In this document: piece after piece, positions 29,020 through 35,406 of the stretch
Numbering within the stretch: the stretch's first letter is position 1
Layout: the number at the start of each line of letters is the position of its first letter
Notes under the pieces: generated by a model
Told to the model about the DNA's origin: nothing
Databases searched by the model: none
What the model saw: only the letters and a program-made list of their open reading frames with translations
Position numbers and translations under genes: made by a program
Source of the DNA: Cytophagales bacterium WSM2-2
Lineage (GTDB): Bacteria > Bacteroidota > Bacteroidia > Cytophagales > Cyclobacteriaceae
Direction: 5' to 3'
DNA: 64,000 nucleotides
NCBI GenBank assembly: GCA_015472025.1
Contig: BNHL01000001.1
Coordinates: 4,328,001 to 4,392,000 of the forward strand

Positions 29020-29718
29020 TCAATGAAAGTCTGAACCAAAAGTTCCGGATGTCTTTTTACGGGCGGGGTTACCTTTGCAAGATACGGAAGCGCCAAAGTT
29101 CGCAGAGGCATCAAGCTCGCGTTCGGCAAATACTTTGACATCGGCTCCCATCGAGGCTGTCACGGTCACGTCCTGGCACTTGAGAAGATAAGCATCAACA
29201 TCACTTCCCATCTTAGCTGTGAGTTCAAAACTAGAGGCCGTGCCCGAAAGATCAACATCACTCCCCATAGAAGAGTCAAGTGAAAGATCCTGTACTTTCA
29301 AATCAAGTTTTACTTCTGAGCCCATGCTGCTTTTCAGCTCCATCCGCTCGGCTACGATCGTTTCGCTGGCCCGCAATGAGGCTCCTTGCTTTGCCTCAAT
29401 GCTTTTCAGGGACGTATAATAAATCGTAACGGTAGCATATTTCCGATTACGGCCACGGTCATTATACCTGTCAAAATCGAAAAGTCCTTGCTTTACTTTA
29501 ACGAGCAACTCACCACCACGGGAATTCACAATGACGTCTTCCTCATCGAGTTCGTTATAATTTATCTCCAGTTTGCACTTATCAGATTTCACGAGCGTAG
29601 TTCTGAATGGCCCGGAAATCGTGAGTTCTGAAAAATCAGAAATCGAGACCGATTTGGTCTGTGCAGTGGAATAGCCAACAGCAACAGCCAGGATAAGTGT
29701 AAAAAGTAAGGCGCGCAT
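29020..29718 (-). CDS. Secreted GIN-domain protein (DUF2807-like)
   Basis: Start placed at the ATG at 29718, which gives a clean signal peptide (MRALLFTLILAVAVGYSTAQ); the open frame extends to 29748. The 232-aa product fits the Bacteroidota head-GIN/DUF2807 group: FSELTISGPFRTTLVKSD at the start, then a ladder of short strands in which the motif [S/K]MGS[D/E]V or a variant recurs about every 18-20 residues (SMGSEV, SMGSDV, KMGSDV, SMGADV, then FGAS and FGSDF). This pattern predicts a right-handed beta-solenoid or trimeric stack. No enzymatic residues are evident. It converges with the permease gene on its left (55-bp gap). Function is not established for the family. Confidence 0.85.
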   Translation of the reverse strand: MRALLFTLILAVAVGYSTAQTKSVSISDFSELTISGPFRTTLVKSDKCKLEINYNELDEEDVIVNSRGGELLVKVKQGLFDFDRYNDRGRNRKYATVTIYYTSLKSIEAKQGASLRASETIVAERMELKSSMGSEVKLDLKVQDLSLDSSMGSDVDLSGTASSFELTAKMGSDVDAYLLKCQDVTVTASMGADVKVFAERELDASANFGASVSCKGNPARKKTSGTFGSDFH

Positions 29719-29827
29719 TAGGTAGTGTTTTAAGACTAAGACGCGCAATATCTCAAATAGGTTGCACTACAGCTAAATGCAAATCCTAGCCCATTTGATT
29801 GTGGTCATTTTCGAACATAATCTCGTG

Positions 29828-30526
29828 TCATTTTTTTGGCCCGACCACGATTTTGAAATTGAACATGGGGTTTTGCAAGGCGGTATACAAGCGAATCCAA
29901 ATGGGGAGTAGTTGTTCAGTACCCCTGGCCGTTGTGATATCACCCAAATCAATGATGGTGCTATCATTCCACCCGAAGGATTTCAGAATTTCTTTTGCTG
30001 CTTTTTTAGCACCATCATCGTTACCACTTACAAATACATTGTGGTCGCCAGGAAGTGCAGCGGGATTGACCATCAGAAAACAATTCATTGTATTAAGAGT
30101 CTTCACCACTTTCGCTTCAGGAAAAGTCCTTTGAATCAGTTCACCCAACGAGTCGGTGTTTACAGGCGATAATGATGGAGGTGCCCCTTTGGAGAAATCC
30201 AACGGGTTAGAAATATCAATGATCGTCTTGCCCTTCAGATTAGTATCGCCTGCCTGTTTCAAAGCTTCTACAGAACCTTGTCCCATCGTACAAAGGAAGA
30301 TGATATCCGATGATGAAGCAGCGTTGGCGTAGGTGCTCAACTGAAGATTGTTTTTATTCTGATTGTACCATTCGCCAAAAGACGGATTTCCGTACATGTC
30401 TTTCTCGGTACGCGATAAGGTCTTGTTCACATCACGAGTTCCAATAGTCACAGAATGGTTCAGCCCTACCAAACGGTTGGCGATAGTCTGGCCTACAATA
30501 CCTGTTCCGAATACAGCAATTTTCAT
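29828..30526 (-). CDS. NADP/F420-type oxidoreductase (coenzyme F420-dependent-like family)
   Basis: A 232-aa cytoplasmic protein with an N-terminal Rossmann motif GTGIVGQTIANRL followed by the arginine-containing loop GTRDVNK that usually selects NADP(H). The block TIIDISNPLDFSKGAPPSL and the helix VVKTLNTMNCFLMVNP are typical of this family, which includes F420:NADP oxidoreductase relatives found in organisms without F420. The real hydride acceptor here is unknown. It is divergent from an HxlR regulator, a common pairing that suggests induction by reactive electrophiles or oxidants. A good Bacteroidota promoter and an inverted repeat lie directly upstream. Confidence 0.87.
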   Translation of the reverse strand: MKIAVFGTGIVGQTIANRLVGLNHSVTIGTRDVNKTLSRTEKDMYGNPSFGEWYNQNKNNLQLSTYANAASSSDIIFLCTMGQGSVEALKQAGDTNLKGKTIIDISNPLDFSKGAPPSLSPVNTDSLGELIQRTFPEAKVVKTLNTMNCFLMVNPAALPGDHNVFVSGNDDGAKKAAKEILKSFGWNDSTIIDLGDITTARGTEQLLPIWIRLYTALQNPMFNFKIVVGPKK

Positions 30527-30572
30527 AATTGTAAAATTTTAATCTGAACGTTTTTATTTACTTTTATCACTA

Positions 30573-30589
30573 ACTATAGTTTTGATAGT
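30573..30589. promoter_or_regulatory. Inverted repeat, candidate HxlR operator
   Basis: ACTAT (30573-30577) and ATAGT (30585-30589) flank AGTTTTG. A related half-site, ACTATCATTTTTG, lies at 30646-30658. The site sits at the predicted transcription start of the minus-strand oxidoreductase gene. Operator role is inferred from position and from the adjacent HxlR gene. Confidence 0.45.
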
Positions 30590-30593
30590 AAGT

Positions 30594-30625
30594 CAAAAAT
30601 AGAAGAGCACTTTGCCAATTTCAAT
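30594..30625 (-). promoter_or_regulatory. Bacteroidota-type promoter of the oxidoreductase gene
   Basis: On the minus strand, TATTTTTG (30601-30594) matches the -7 box TAnnTTTG exactly, and ATTG (30625-30622) is a 3-of-4 match to the -33 box with a 20-base spacer. The start site would fall inside the inverted repeat at 30573-30589. Confidence 0.5.
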
Positions 30626-30654
30626 ACCTGTCATGGGTTACATGTACTATCATT

Positions 30655-30682
30655 TTTGACGGAATTGAGAAATTTGAATTTG
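30655..30682 (+). promoter_or_regulatory. Probable promoter of the HxlR regulator gene
   Basis: TTTG (30655-30658) followed after 16 bases by TGAATTTG (30675-30682), a 7-of-8 match to TAnnTTTG. The spacer is slightly short. The half-site ACTATCAT directly precedes and touches the -33 element. Confidence 0.4.
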
Positions 30683-30710
30683 TAGCCAAGTATTTTCTTA
30701 AAAGAATTTT

Positions 30711-31106
30711 ATGCTGATCGATAATAAAGAAAAGGTTTTCGTCCTCGAAGGAAAAGAATACCACTGTGCCATGGATGTGACGATGGACTACATTGGAGGA
30801 AAATGGAAAGTAGTAGTGCTTTGGTATTTGAGAAAAGATAAGAAGAGGTTTAGCGAATTAAGAAAACTCATTCCTGGTATTACAGAAAAGATGCTTAGCC
30901 TGCAATTGAAAAGCCTTGAGAGCGATGGCGTTGTGGGAAGGAAGATCTATCCTGAAGTGCCTCCCAAAGTGGAATACTTCCTGACCGATTTCGGAAAATC
31001 GCTGATTCCAATGCTGGAAGAGATAGCGAAATGGGGGCGCAATCTTGCCCAATCCAAAGGCAAGATGGTAGACAAGGACAGGAAAAAGAAGGTGAAGAAA
31101 GCCTAA
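30711..31106 (+). CDS. HxlR-family transcriptional regulator
   Basis: A 131-aa winged-helix regulator with the HxlR signature: a Cys-containing start (YHCAMDVTMDYIGGKWKVVV), FSELRKLIPGITEKMLSLQL as the recognition region, and EVPPKVEYFLTDFGKSLIPM as the wing and following helix. The single conserved Cys19 is the residue used in redox- or electrophile-sensing HxlR proteins. The C-terminus is lysine-rich. It is divergent from the NADP-type oxidoreductase, with candidate operator sites between them, so it probably represses that gene and possibly itself. Confidence 0.93.
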   Translation: MLIDNKEKVFVLEGKEYHCAMDVTMDYIGGKWKVVVLWYLRKDKKRFSELRKLIPGITEKMLSLQLKSLESDGVVGRKIYPEVPPKVEYFLTDFGKSLIPMLEEIAKWGRNLAQSKGKMVDKDRKKKVKKA

Positions 31107-31146
31107 AAGACATTGGCCTTCCGTTAAAAATAAATTCAATCAAAAA

Positions 31147-31178
31147 TTTGCGTAGTTATTTGACTACATATAAATTTG
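31147..31178 (+). promoter_or_regulatory. Bacteroidota-type promoter of the arsR-like operon
   Basis: TTTG (31147-31150), a 20-base spacer, and TAAATTTG (31171-31178) are exact matches to the -33 and -7 consensus. The -7 box fills the spacer of the long inverted repeat at 31152-31193, so regulator binding would block RNA polymerase. Confidence 0.7.
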
Positions 31179-31193
31179 TAGTCAAATAACTAC
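31152..31193. promoter_or_regulatory. Long perfect inverted repeat, autoregulatory operator of the ArsR-type regulator
   Basis: Two perfect 16-base arms, GTAGTTATTTGACTAC and GTAGTCAAATAACTAC, are separated by 10 bases (31168-31177). Each arm is itself a partial dyad (GTAGT...ACTAC), so the site could hold two dimers. The left arm fills most of the space between the -33 and -7 boxes; the right arm covers the expected transcription start and ends three bases before the ATG. Confidence 0.85.
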
Positions 31194-31196
31194 ATA

Positions 31197-31520
31197 ATGA
31201 ATCTAAGACGAGATGTTTTCCAGGCCATTGCAGACCCGACCAGGCGGGCCATACTCTTGTTAGTTGCATCGCAATCCATGACAGCCGGTGCCATCGCTTC
31301 CAACTTTGACACTGCACGACCTACTGTTTCAAAACACCTGCAAATACTCACGGAGTGTGAGTTGCTAAAGCAAGAGCAAACCGGCAGGGAGATTTACTAC
31401 CTTATTAATGCAAAAAAAATGAAAGAAGTAGCCGATTTCATTGAGCCGTTCCGCAAGATGTGGGATGACAGGTTTAATAAACTGGAAGCAGTTATGAAAA
31501 AATACAAATCCAAGAAATAA
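31197..31520 (+). CDS. ArsR-family (HTH_5) transcriptional regulator
   Basis: A 107-aa winged-helix repressor: [20 protein letters not shown], then [20 protein letters not shown] as the helix-turn-helix, and [20 protein letters not shown] as the wing. It lacks the metal-binding CVC motif, so it is not an arsenic or metal sensor; this subgroup is regularly paired with AHSA1/SRPBCC proteins. It is the first gene of a same-strand run with such a protein (8-bp gap) and a DoxX-like membrane protein. The long inverted repeat overlapping its promoter points to tight autoregulation. Confidence 0.93.
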   Translation: MNLRRDVFQAIADPTRRAILLLVASQSMTAGAIASNFDTARPTVSKHLQILTECELLKQEQTGREIYYLINAKKMKEVADFIEPFRKMWDDRFNKLEAVMKKYKSKK

Positions 31521-31528
31521 TAACAGCC

Positions 31529-31993
31529 ATGGAGTATAAAACAAAAATCAATGCTGAAGACGGTAAGCAGGAGCTAACAATTACCCGCGAATTTGATTTG
31601 CCTTTGGAGCTGCTTTTCAAAGCATACGAAGAAGCAGAAATTGTTGAACAATGGATGGGAACGAAAGTCCTTAAACTGGAAAATAAGAAGTACGGCAGTT
31701 ATCAGTTTGAAACAACCGACCCTAAGGGGAACAAACACAGGTTCAGCGGGACGATCCATGAGTTTATTCCGAACCTGAGAATCATCAGGACATTCGAAAT
31801 GGAGAATACACCTTTTGGCGTACAACTGGAATTCCTGGAGTTTGAAAAACTTACCGATGACACCAGCAAACTCAATATGCATGTCATTTACAAGTCTGTT
31901 GCACTCCGGGACCAAATGCTGCAGCTGCCTTTTGCCCAGGGCATCAATATGGCACACAACCGCATACAAGACATCCTACACAAACTAAAATAA
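31529..31993 (+). CDS. SRPBCC/AHSA1-domain protein
   Basis: A 154-aa protein of the START-like SRPBCC superfamily, AHSA1 branch: ITREFDLPLELLFKAYEEAE, then VEQWMGTKVLKLENKKYGSY, and FSGTIHEFIPNLRIIRTFEM; a C-terminal long helix (MLQLPFAQGINMAHNRIQDI) closes the ligand cavity. No signal peptide. These proteins bind small hydrophobic ligands or act on unknown substrates; the Hsp90 activator name is only by homology. Encoded directly after the ArsR-type regulator and six bases before the DoxX-like gene. Confidence 0.9.
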   Translation: MEYKTKINAEDGKQELTITREFDLPLELLFKAYEEAEIVEQWMGTKVLKLENKKYGSYQFETTDPKGNKHRFSGTIHEFIPNLRIIRTFEMENTPFGVQLEFLEFEKLTDDTSKLNMHVIYKSVALRDQMLQLPFAQGINMAHNRIQDILHKLK

Positions 31994-31999
31994 TAAGTT

Positions 32000-32392
32000 A
32001 TGACAAAGAGAAATAAAATCATCTATTGGGTTGCTACCCTTTGGCTCGCACTGGGTATGGTATCGACTGGAGCAGTGCAGTTCTTTAAAGCAAAAGAAGG
32101 GGCCGGGGGAGTAGATAGTATTGTACACCTCGGCTATCCCATCTATTTCCTGACCCTATTGGCTATCTGGAAAATTTTAGGAGTCGTAGCAGTGCTTGTT
32201 CCTAAATCTCCATTACTCAAAGAATGGGCTTACGCAGGTTTCTTCTTTGCTATGTCTGGAGCAATATATTCACATATTGCATCGGGAGATCCCATAAGTG
32301 AAATACTGCCTCCATTGTTGCTGCTTGCACTGACGATACTTTCGTGGTACTTCAGGCCTGATGATCGAAAGATGATTTCGGCCAATTCTTAA
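32000..32392 (+). CDS. DoxX-like integral membrane protein
   Basis: A 130-aa protein with four hydrophobic segments (IIYWVATLWLALGMVSTGA, LTLLAIWKILGVVAVLV, WAYAGFFFAMSGAIYSHIA, LPPLLLLALTILSWYF), matching the four-helix DoxX-like family of inner-membrane proteins. It follows the AHSA1 gene by six bases in a frequent Bacteroidota arrangement of ArsR, AHSA1 and DoxX-like genes. The biochemical role is not known; relatives have been connected to redox and thiol stress. Confidence 0.88.
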   Translation: MTKRNKIIYWVATLWLALGMVSTGAVQFFKAKEGAGGVDSIVHLGYPIYFLTLLAIWKILGVVAVLVPKSPLLKEWAYAGFFFAMSGAIYSHIASGDPISEILPPLLLLALTILSWYFRPDDRKMISANS

Positions 32393-32430
32393 TACTTTAA
32401 CCTTAAAACTTTAAAATAAATCCACAACCG

Positions 32431-33009
32431 ATGAATCCCAAAGTTGATTGGTATTTCAATAAAGCCAAAAAGTGGCAGAAGGAGTTAGAGCAACTGCGCG
32501 CGATTGCTCTCAGCTGCGATCTGATTGAAGAATTGAAATGGGGTTGCCCTTGCTACACGTTCGAGAAAAGCAATATCGTACTGATACATGCCTTTAAAGA
32601 ATATTGTGCGTTGCTGTTTTTCAAAGGTGTCTTGCTGAAAGACGCTAAAAAAATCCTGGTACAGCAAACTGAAAATGTACAGGCTGCCCGCCAGATTCGA
32701 TTCACCAGTACTGCAGAAATAGTGAAGATGAAACGTACCGTGCAGTCCTACATTTACGAAGCTGTTAAGGTGGAAGAGTCTGGCGTGAAAGTGGACTTCA
32801 AGAAAACGAAAGAGTTCAATATGCCCGAAGAGTTTCAAAGAAAACTGGACAAGCATCCTGCTTTGAAAAAAGCATTTGAAGCGCTGACACCAGGAAGGCA
32901 ACGAGGATATCTCCTGTATTTTTCTTCAGCTAAACAATCCAAGACCCGAGAAGAGAGAGTTGAGAAATATATGAAGCCGATTCTCAACGGGAAGGGACTG
33001 GAGGACTAA
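32431..33009 (+). CDS. YdeI/OmdA-family protein with DUF1801-like domain
   Basis: A 192-aa cytoplasmic protein. The first 110 residues resemble DUF1801/YdhG (WQKELEQLRAIALSCDLIEE, LKWGCPCYTFEKSNIVLIHA, CALLFFKGVLLKDAKKIL), and the C-terminus has the YdeI/OmpD-associated helical motif (FNMPEEFQRKLDKHPALKKA, then LTPGRQRGYLLYFSSAKQSK, with RVEKYMKPILNGKG). The family's molecular role is unknown. It lies 38 bp after the DoxX-like gene on the same strand and may belong to the same transcription unit. Confidence 0.88.
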   Translation: MNPKVDWYFNKAKKWQKELEQLRAIALSCDLIEELKWGCPCYTFEKSNIVLIHAFKEYCALLFFKGVLLKDAKKILVQQTENVQAARQIRFTSTAEIVKMKRTVQSYIYEAVKVEESGVKVDFKKTKEFNMPEEFQRKLDKHPALKKAFEALTPGRQRGYLLYFSSAKQSKTREERVEKYMKPILNGKGLED

Positions 33010-33042
33010 AGTATCGGCAGTTTAACAGAAACAATACAAAGT

Positions 33043-33603
33043 ATGAGTAAGAAGAAATTATCACCGGGAGAAAGTAAAGAACTGCTCGGTATACTAATGG
33101 CCCGCTTTGAAAAAAACAGGAAACGTCATGAGGGTCTTGAATGGGATAAAATCCAGGCAAAGCTTCAGGCTAGCCCTGAGAAATTATGGACGCTCAATGA
33201 AATGGAAACTACAGGAGGGGAGCCCGATGTTATAGGTCAGAATAAAAAGACAGGTGAATTTGTCTTTTACGATTGCTCAGCGGAAAGCCCTGGTGGTCGC
33301 AGAAGTATTTGTTATGACCATGAAGCGCTGGAGTCAAGGAAAGAGAATAAACCAGGGAACAGCGCAATCCAAATGGCGAAAGACATGGGCGTTGAGATTT
33401 TGACAGAAGAAGAGTATCGTGAATTGCAAAAACTTGGAAGCTTCGACACAAAAACATCGAGCTGGGTGAAAACACCTGTCGCTATCCGAAAATTGGGTGG
33501 CGCTATTTTTTGTGATCGCAGGTACGATCACGTCTTCACGTATCACAACGGAGCAGAATCTTACTATGCAGCCAGGGGATTCCGTGGTTCTCTAAAGATC
33601 TAG
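33043..33603 (+). CDS. DUF4256-family protein
   Basis: A 186-aa soluble protein matching the DUF4256 family by sequence feel and length: ESKELLGILMARFEKNRKRH, the conserved GGEPDVIGQNKKTGEFVFYD, SPGGRRSICYDHEALESRKE and the C-terminal GGAIFCDRRYDHVFTYHNGA. No signal peptide or known catalytic motif. The family is uncharacterised. It is 33 bp downstream of the YdeI-like gene. Directly behind its stop are two palindromes (33605-33661) that probably end the transcript. Confidence 0.87.
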   Translation: MSKKKLSPGESKELLGILMARFEKNRKRHEGLEWDKIQAKLQASPEKLWTLNEMETTGGEPDVIGQNKKTGEFVFYDCSAESPGGRRSICYDHEALESRKENKPGNSAIQMAKDMGVEILTEEEYRELQKLGSFDTKTSSWVKTPVAIRKLGGAIFCDRRYDHVFTYHNGAESYYAARGFRGSLKI

Positions 33604-33604
33604 T

Positions 33605-33661
33605 GTCCAATACAAGCTTCGGCAAGCTCAGTTGGACAGAACCAAAAATTTGAATTTTTGG
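33605..33661. repeat. Composite extragenic palindromes after the DUF4256 gene
   Basis: First element: GTCCAA (33605-33610) ... TTGGAC (33632-33637) enclosing a second stem AGCTT/AAGCT, similar to CTTCG...GCTCAG-type palindromic repeats scattered in many Bacteroidota genomes. Second element: CCAAAAATT-TG-AATTTTTGG (33642-33661), a perfect 9-bp stem. It may end the upstream transcript, and it also contains the -33 box of the next gene. Confidence 0.6.
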
Positions 33662-33679
33662 CTACTTGCGCTAGATTTG
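33649..33679 (+). promoter_or_regulatory. Bacteroidota-type promoter of the small secreted protein gene
   Basis: TTTG (33649-33652), 19-base spacer, and TAGATTTG (33672-33679), both exact consensus matches. The expected start site is about ten bases before ATG 33697, which supports that start over the upstream in-frame TTG 33658. Confidence 0.62.
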
Positions 33680-33696
33680 AGTTGTCAAATTATTCT

Positions 33697-34110
33697 ATGA
33701 AGCTCTTGATTTCTCTTTTACTGATCATCGCATTTCAGCAAAGCATTGCGCAACGTCCTACACGAGATTATACAAAGTATGTCGCGCAGGCAGAAATCCT
33801 TTATCATCGAAAGGATTACAAAGGATCGGGGATGACTTACAATGCTGCATTTATGATGTTTGGCAGAAAGGGGTTTGAGAAAGACCGTTACAATGCTGCC
33901 TGCTCTTGGGCAATGGCGTCCATGCCTGACAGTGCATTTTCAAACCTCAACCGGATCGTTTTCTCCGTGGTCATGTATTCCAACTATGATCACATCGTGA
34001 ACGATACCGATCTGAACTCACTTCATGATGATCCCCGTTGGCAGCCTATGATTGATAAGGTGAAAGAAAATCAGGCTAAAGGCGGCACACTCTTCAAGCC
34101 AGCGAATTAA
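33697..34110 (+). CDS. Small secreted protein with TPR-like helices, function unknown
   Basis: Start at ATG 33697 is supported by a signal peptide (MKLLISLLLIIAFQQSIAQ) and by a well-placed promoter. The 137-aa product has a mature part resembling one TPR-type helical hairpin (YVAQAEILYHRKDYKGSGMT, YNAAFMMFGRKGFEKDRYNA, ACSWAMASMPDSAFSNLNRI) with a C-terminal HDDPRWQPMIDKVKENQ, a sequence often seen at the end of TPR units in Bacteroidota hydrolases. It may be a free-standing TPR protein of the periplasm or a remnant of a larger protein. No partner is evident. Confidence 0.8.
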   Translation: MKLLISLLLIIAFQQSIAQRPTRDYTKYVAQAEILYHRKDYKGSGMTYNAAFMMFGRKGFEKDRYNAACSWAMASMPDSAFSNLNRIVFSVVMYSNYDHIVNDTDLNSLHDDPRWQPMIDKVKENQAKGGTLFKPAN

Positions 34111-34255
34111 GCACTGCTTTTAATCTCATCTGAACTGTTTCGGCTTTAAGTTCTGAGCGGAATTTCGTCAATCCTTTTTTGCCGGGTTACAGGTTTAATT
34201 GAGCAATGTTTGAATTGCACAGTTACTATCCGTACCCGTATGACACGAACAACTA

Positions 34256-34275
34256 GTCCCGATAGTTATCGGGAC
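34256..34275. repeat. GTCCCGATA palindrome in the convergent spacer
   Basis: GTCCCGATAGTTATCGGGAC has 9-base arms with a 2-base centre. It belongs to the CCCGATA-TATCGGG type of extragenic palindromes that recur in Bacteroidota. It lies between two convergent genes and has no T-tract on either side, so it is better called a repeat than a terminator. Confidence 0.6.
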
Positions 34276-34299
34276 CATCAACGAATAACCAACAACAGA

Positions 34300-35406
34300 T
34301 TAGAACTTAACCACCTCCCAGTACACTTTCTTAGGTTTCAAGTTCTGATCGAAGAGCAGGGGATAGTCTTTTCGTTCTTTCACGGGGAAGCTGTCGAGCC
34401 AACTGCTGCGGTCTGAAATATTCCAGAAGGTGACTCCGGTGATGGAGGCTTTGTATTTTCTGAAAAGCTCAAAGCACATCGCATATACTTCCATCTGCTT
34501 CTTTTCCTTTTCAGGGGAGAACGCAGTGTCGCTGTCTTCCGATTTTTGTTCGCGTGCATTGTGCTCTTTCGGATAGACCGAAATATCCAGTTCGGTGATT
34601 TGAAGTTTTAATTTCAGATCGGTAAAGCGTTTCAGTGTTTTCTCCAGTTGCGCTTTGGAAGGTTCGTTCACAGCCCAATGTCCTTGCAGACCTACACCAT
34701 GAATGGGAACTCCCGCTTTCTGCAAGCCCTGCACCATCTTAATGATCTTCTCCCGCTTGACTGAATCTATTTCATTGTAGTCATTGTAAAAGAGTAGCGC
34801 GTCAGGATCGGCTTCATGTGCATATTGAAAAGCTTTCGCAACAAACTCTTCTCCACAGATATCAAACCATTTTGTTTTTCTGAAATACTCGTCACGTTTG
34901 TCAGAGATGACTTCGTTGACCACATCCCAGGCATAAATCTTTCCTTTGTAACGGGTGACCACTGCAGTGATGTGATCCTTCAGGCGCTTGAGCACTGTTT
35001 CCTTAGAGGAAGGTTTCCCATCGGCATCTTTGAAAAACCAATCGCCGGTTTGGTTATGCCAGCATAGCGTATGTCCACGCATCTTGAGTCCATTCGCTTG
35101 TGCGAAGTTTACAATCTCATCGGCAGGTGCCCAGTTGTACCGGTTTTCTTCCGGGTGAATTGGTCCCGGCTTCATCACGTTCTCTGGTGTAAGACTGTTG
35201 AACTGACTAAGGATCAACTTCGCTTCGTCACCTTTTAAAGATTGCGGAGTGACTGAAGCTCCCATAGGAAAATAGTTTTGATAATAATCTTTCAAACCTT
35301 TGCCTGGATCCTGGTCTTCATTTGAACTCAAGCGCAAAACCGTTGGGTAGGCGAGGAGCACTGCTCCCGCGACTGCCATGTAAATAAATTTGATTTTTAG
35401 TATCAT
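34300..35406 (-). CDS. GH10 endo-1,4-beta-xylanase
   Basis: A 368-aa xylanase that cleaves the beta-1,4-xylan backbone. GH10 barrel motifs are all present: substrate-site residues in GHTLCWHNQTGDWF (111-124), acid/base Glu165 (WDVVNEVISD), YNDYN (207-211), His243 (LQGHW) and nucleophile Glu272 (LQITELDISVYP). The N-terminus (FIYMAVAGAVLLAYPTVL) is a signal anchor or uncleaved signal without a lipobox. The ATG overlaps the stop of the GH115 gene by four bases, so both are made from one transcript. It is the last gene of the xylan operon on this strand. Confidence 0.97.
   Translation of the reverse strand: MILKIKFIYMAVAGAVLLAYPTVLRLSSNEDQDPGKGLKDYYQNYFPMGASVTPQSLKGDEAKLILSQFNSLTPENVMKPGPIHPEENRYNWAPADEIVNFAQANGLKMRGHTLCWHNQTGDWFFKDADGKPSSKETVLKRLKDHITAVVTRYKGKIYAWDVVNEVISDKRDEYFRKTKWFDICGEEFVAKAFQYAHEADPDALLFYNDYNEIDSVKREKIIKMVQGLQKAGVPIHGVGLQGHWAVNEPSKAQLEKTLKRFTDLKLKLQITELDISVYPKEHNAREQKSEDSDTAFSPEKEKKQMEVYAMCFELFRKYKASITGVTFWNISDRSSWLDSFPVKERKDYPLLFDQNLKPKKVYWEVVKF

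Noticed and set aside
31197-31520. Arsenic or metal resistance based on the ArsR-type regulator
   Set aside because: The metal-binding CxC motif is missing and no ars transport or reductase genes follow.
34210-34416. 68-aa plus-strand frame in the convergent spacer and end of GH10
   Set aside because: It overlaps the GH10 C-terminus and the palindromic repeat, with unnatural composition.
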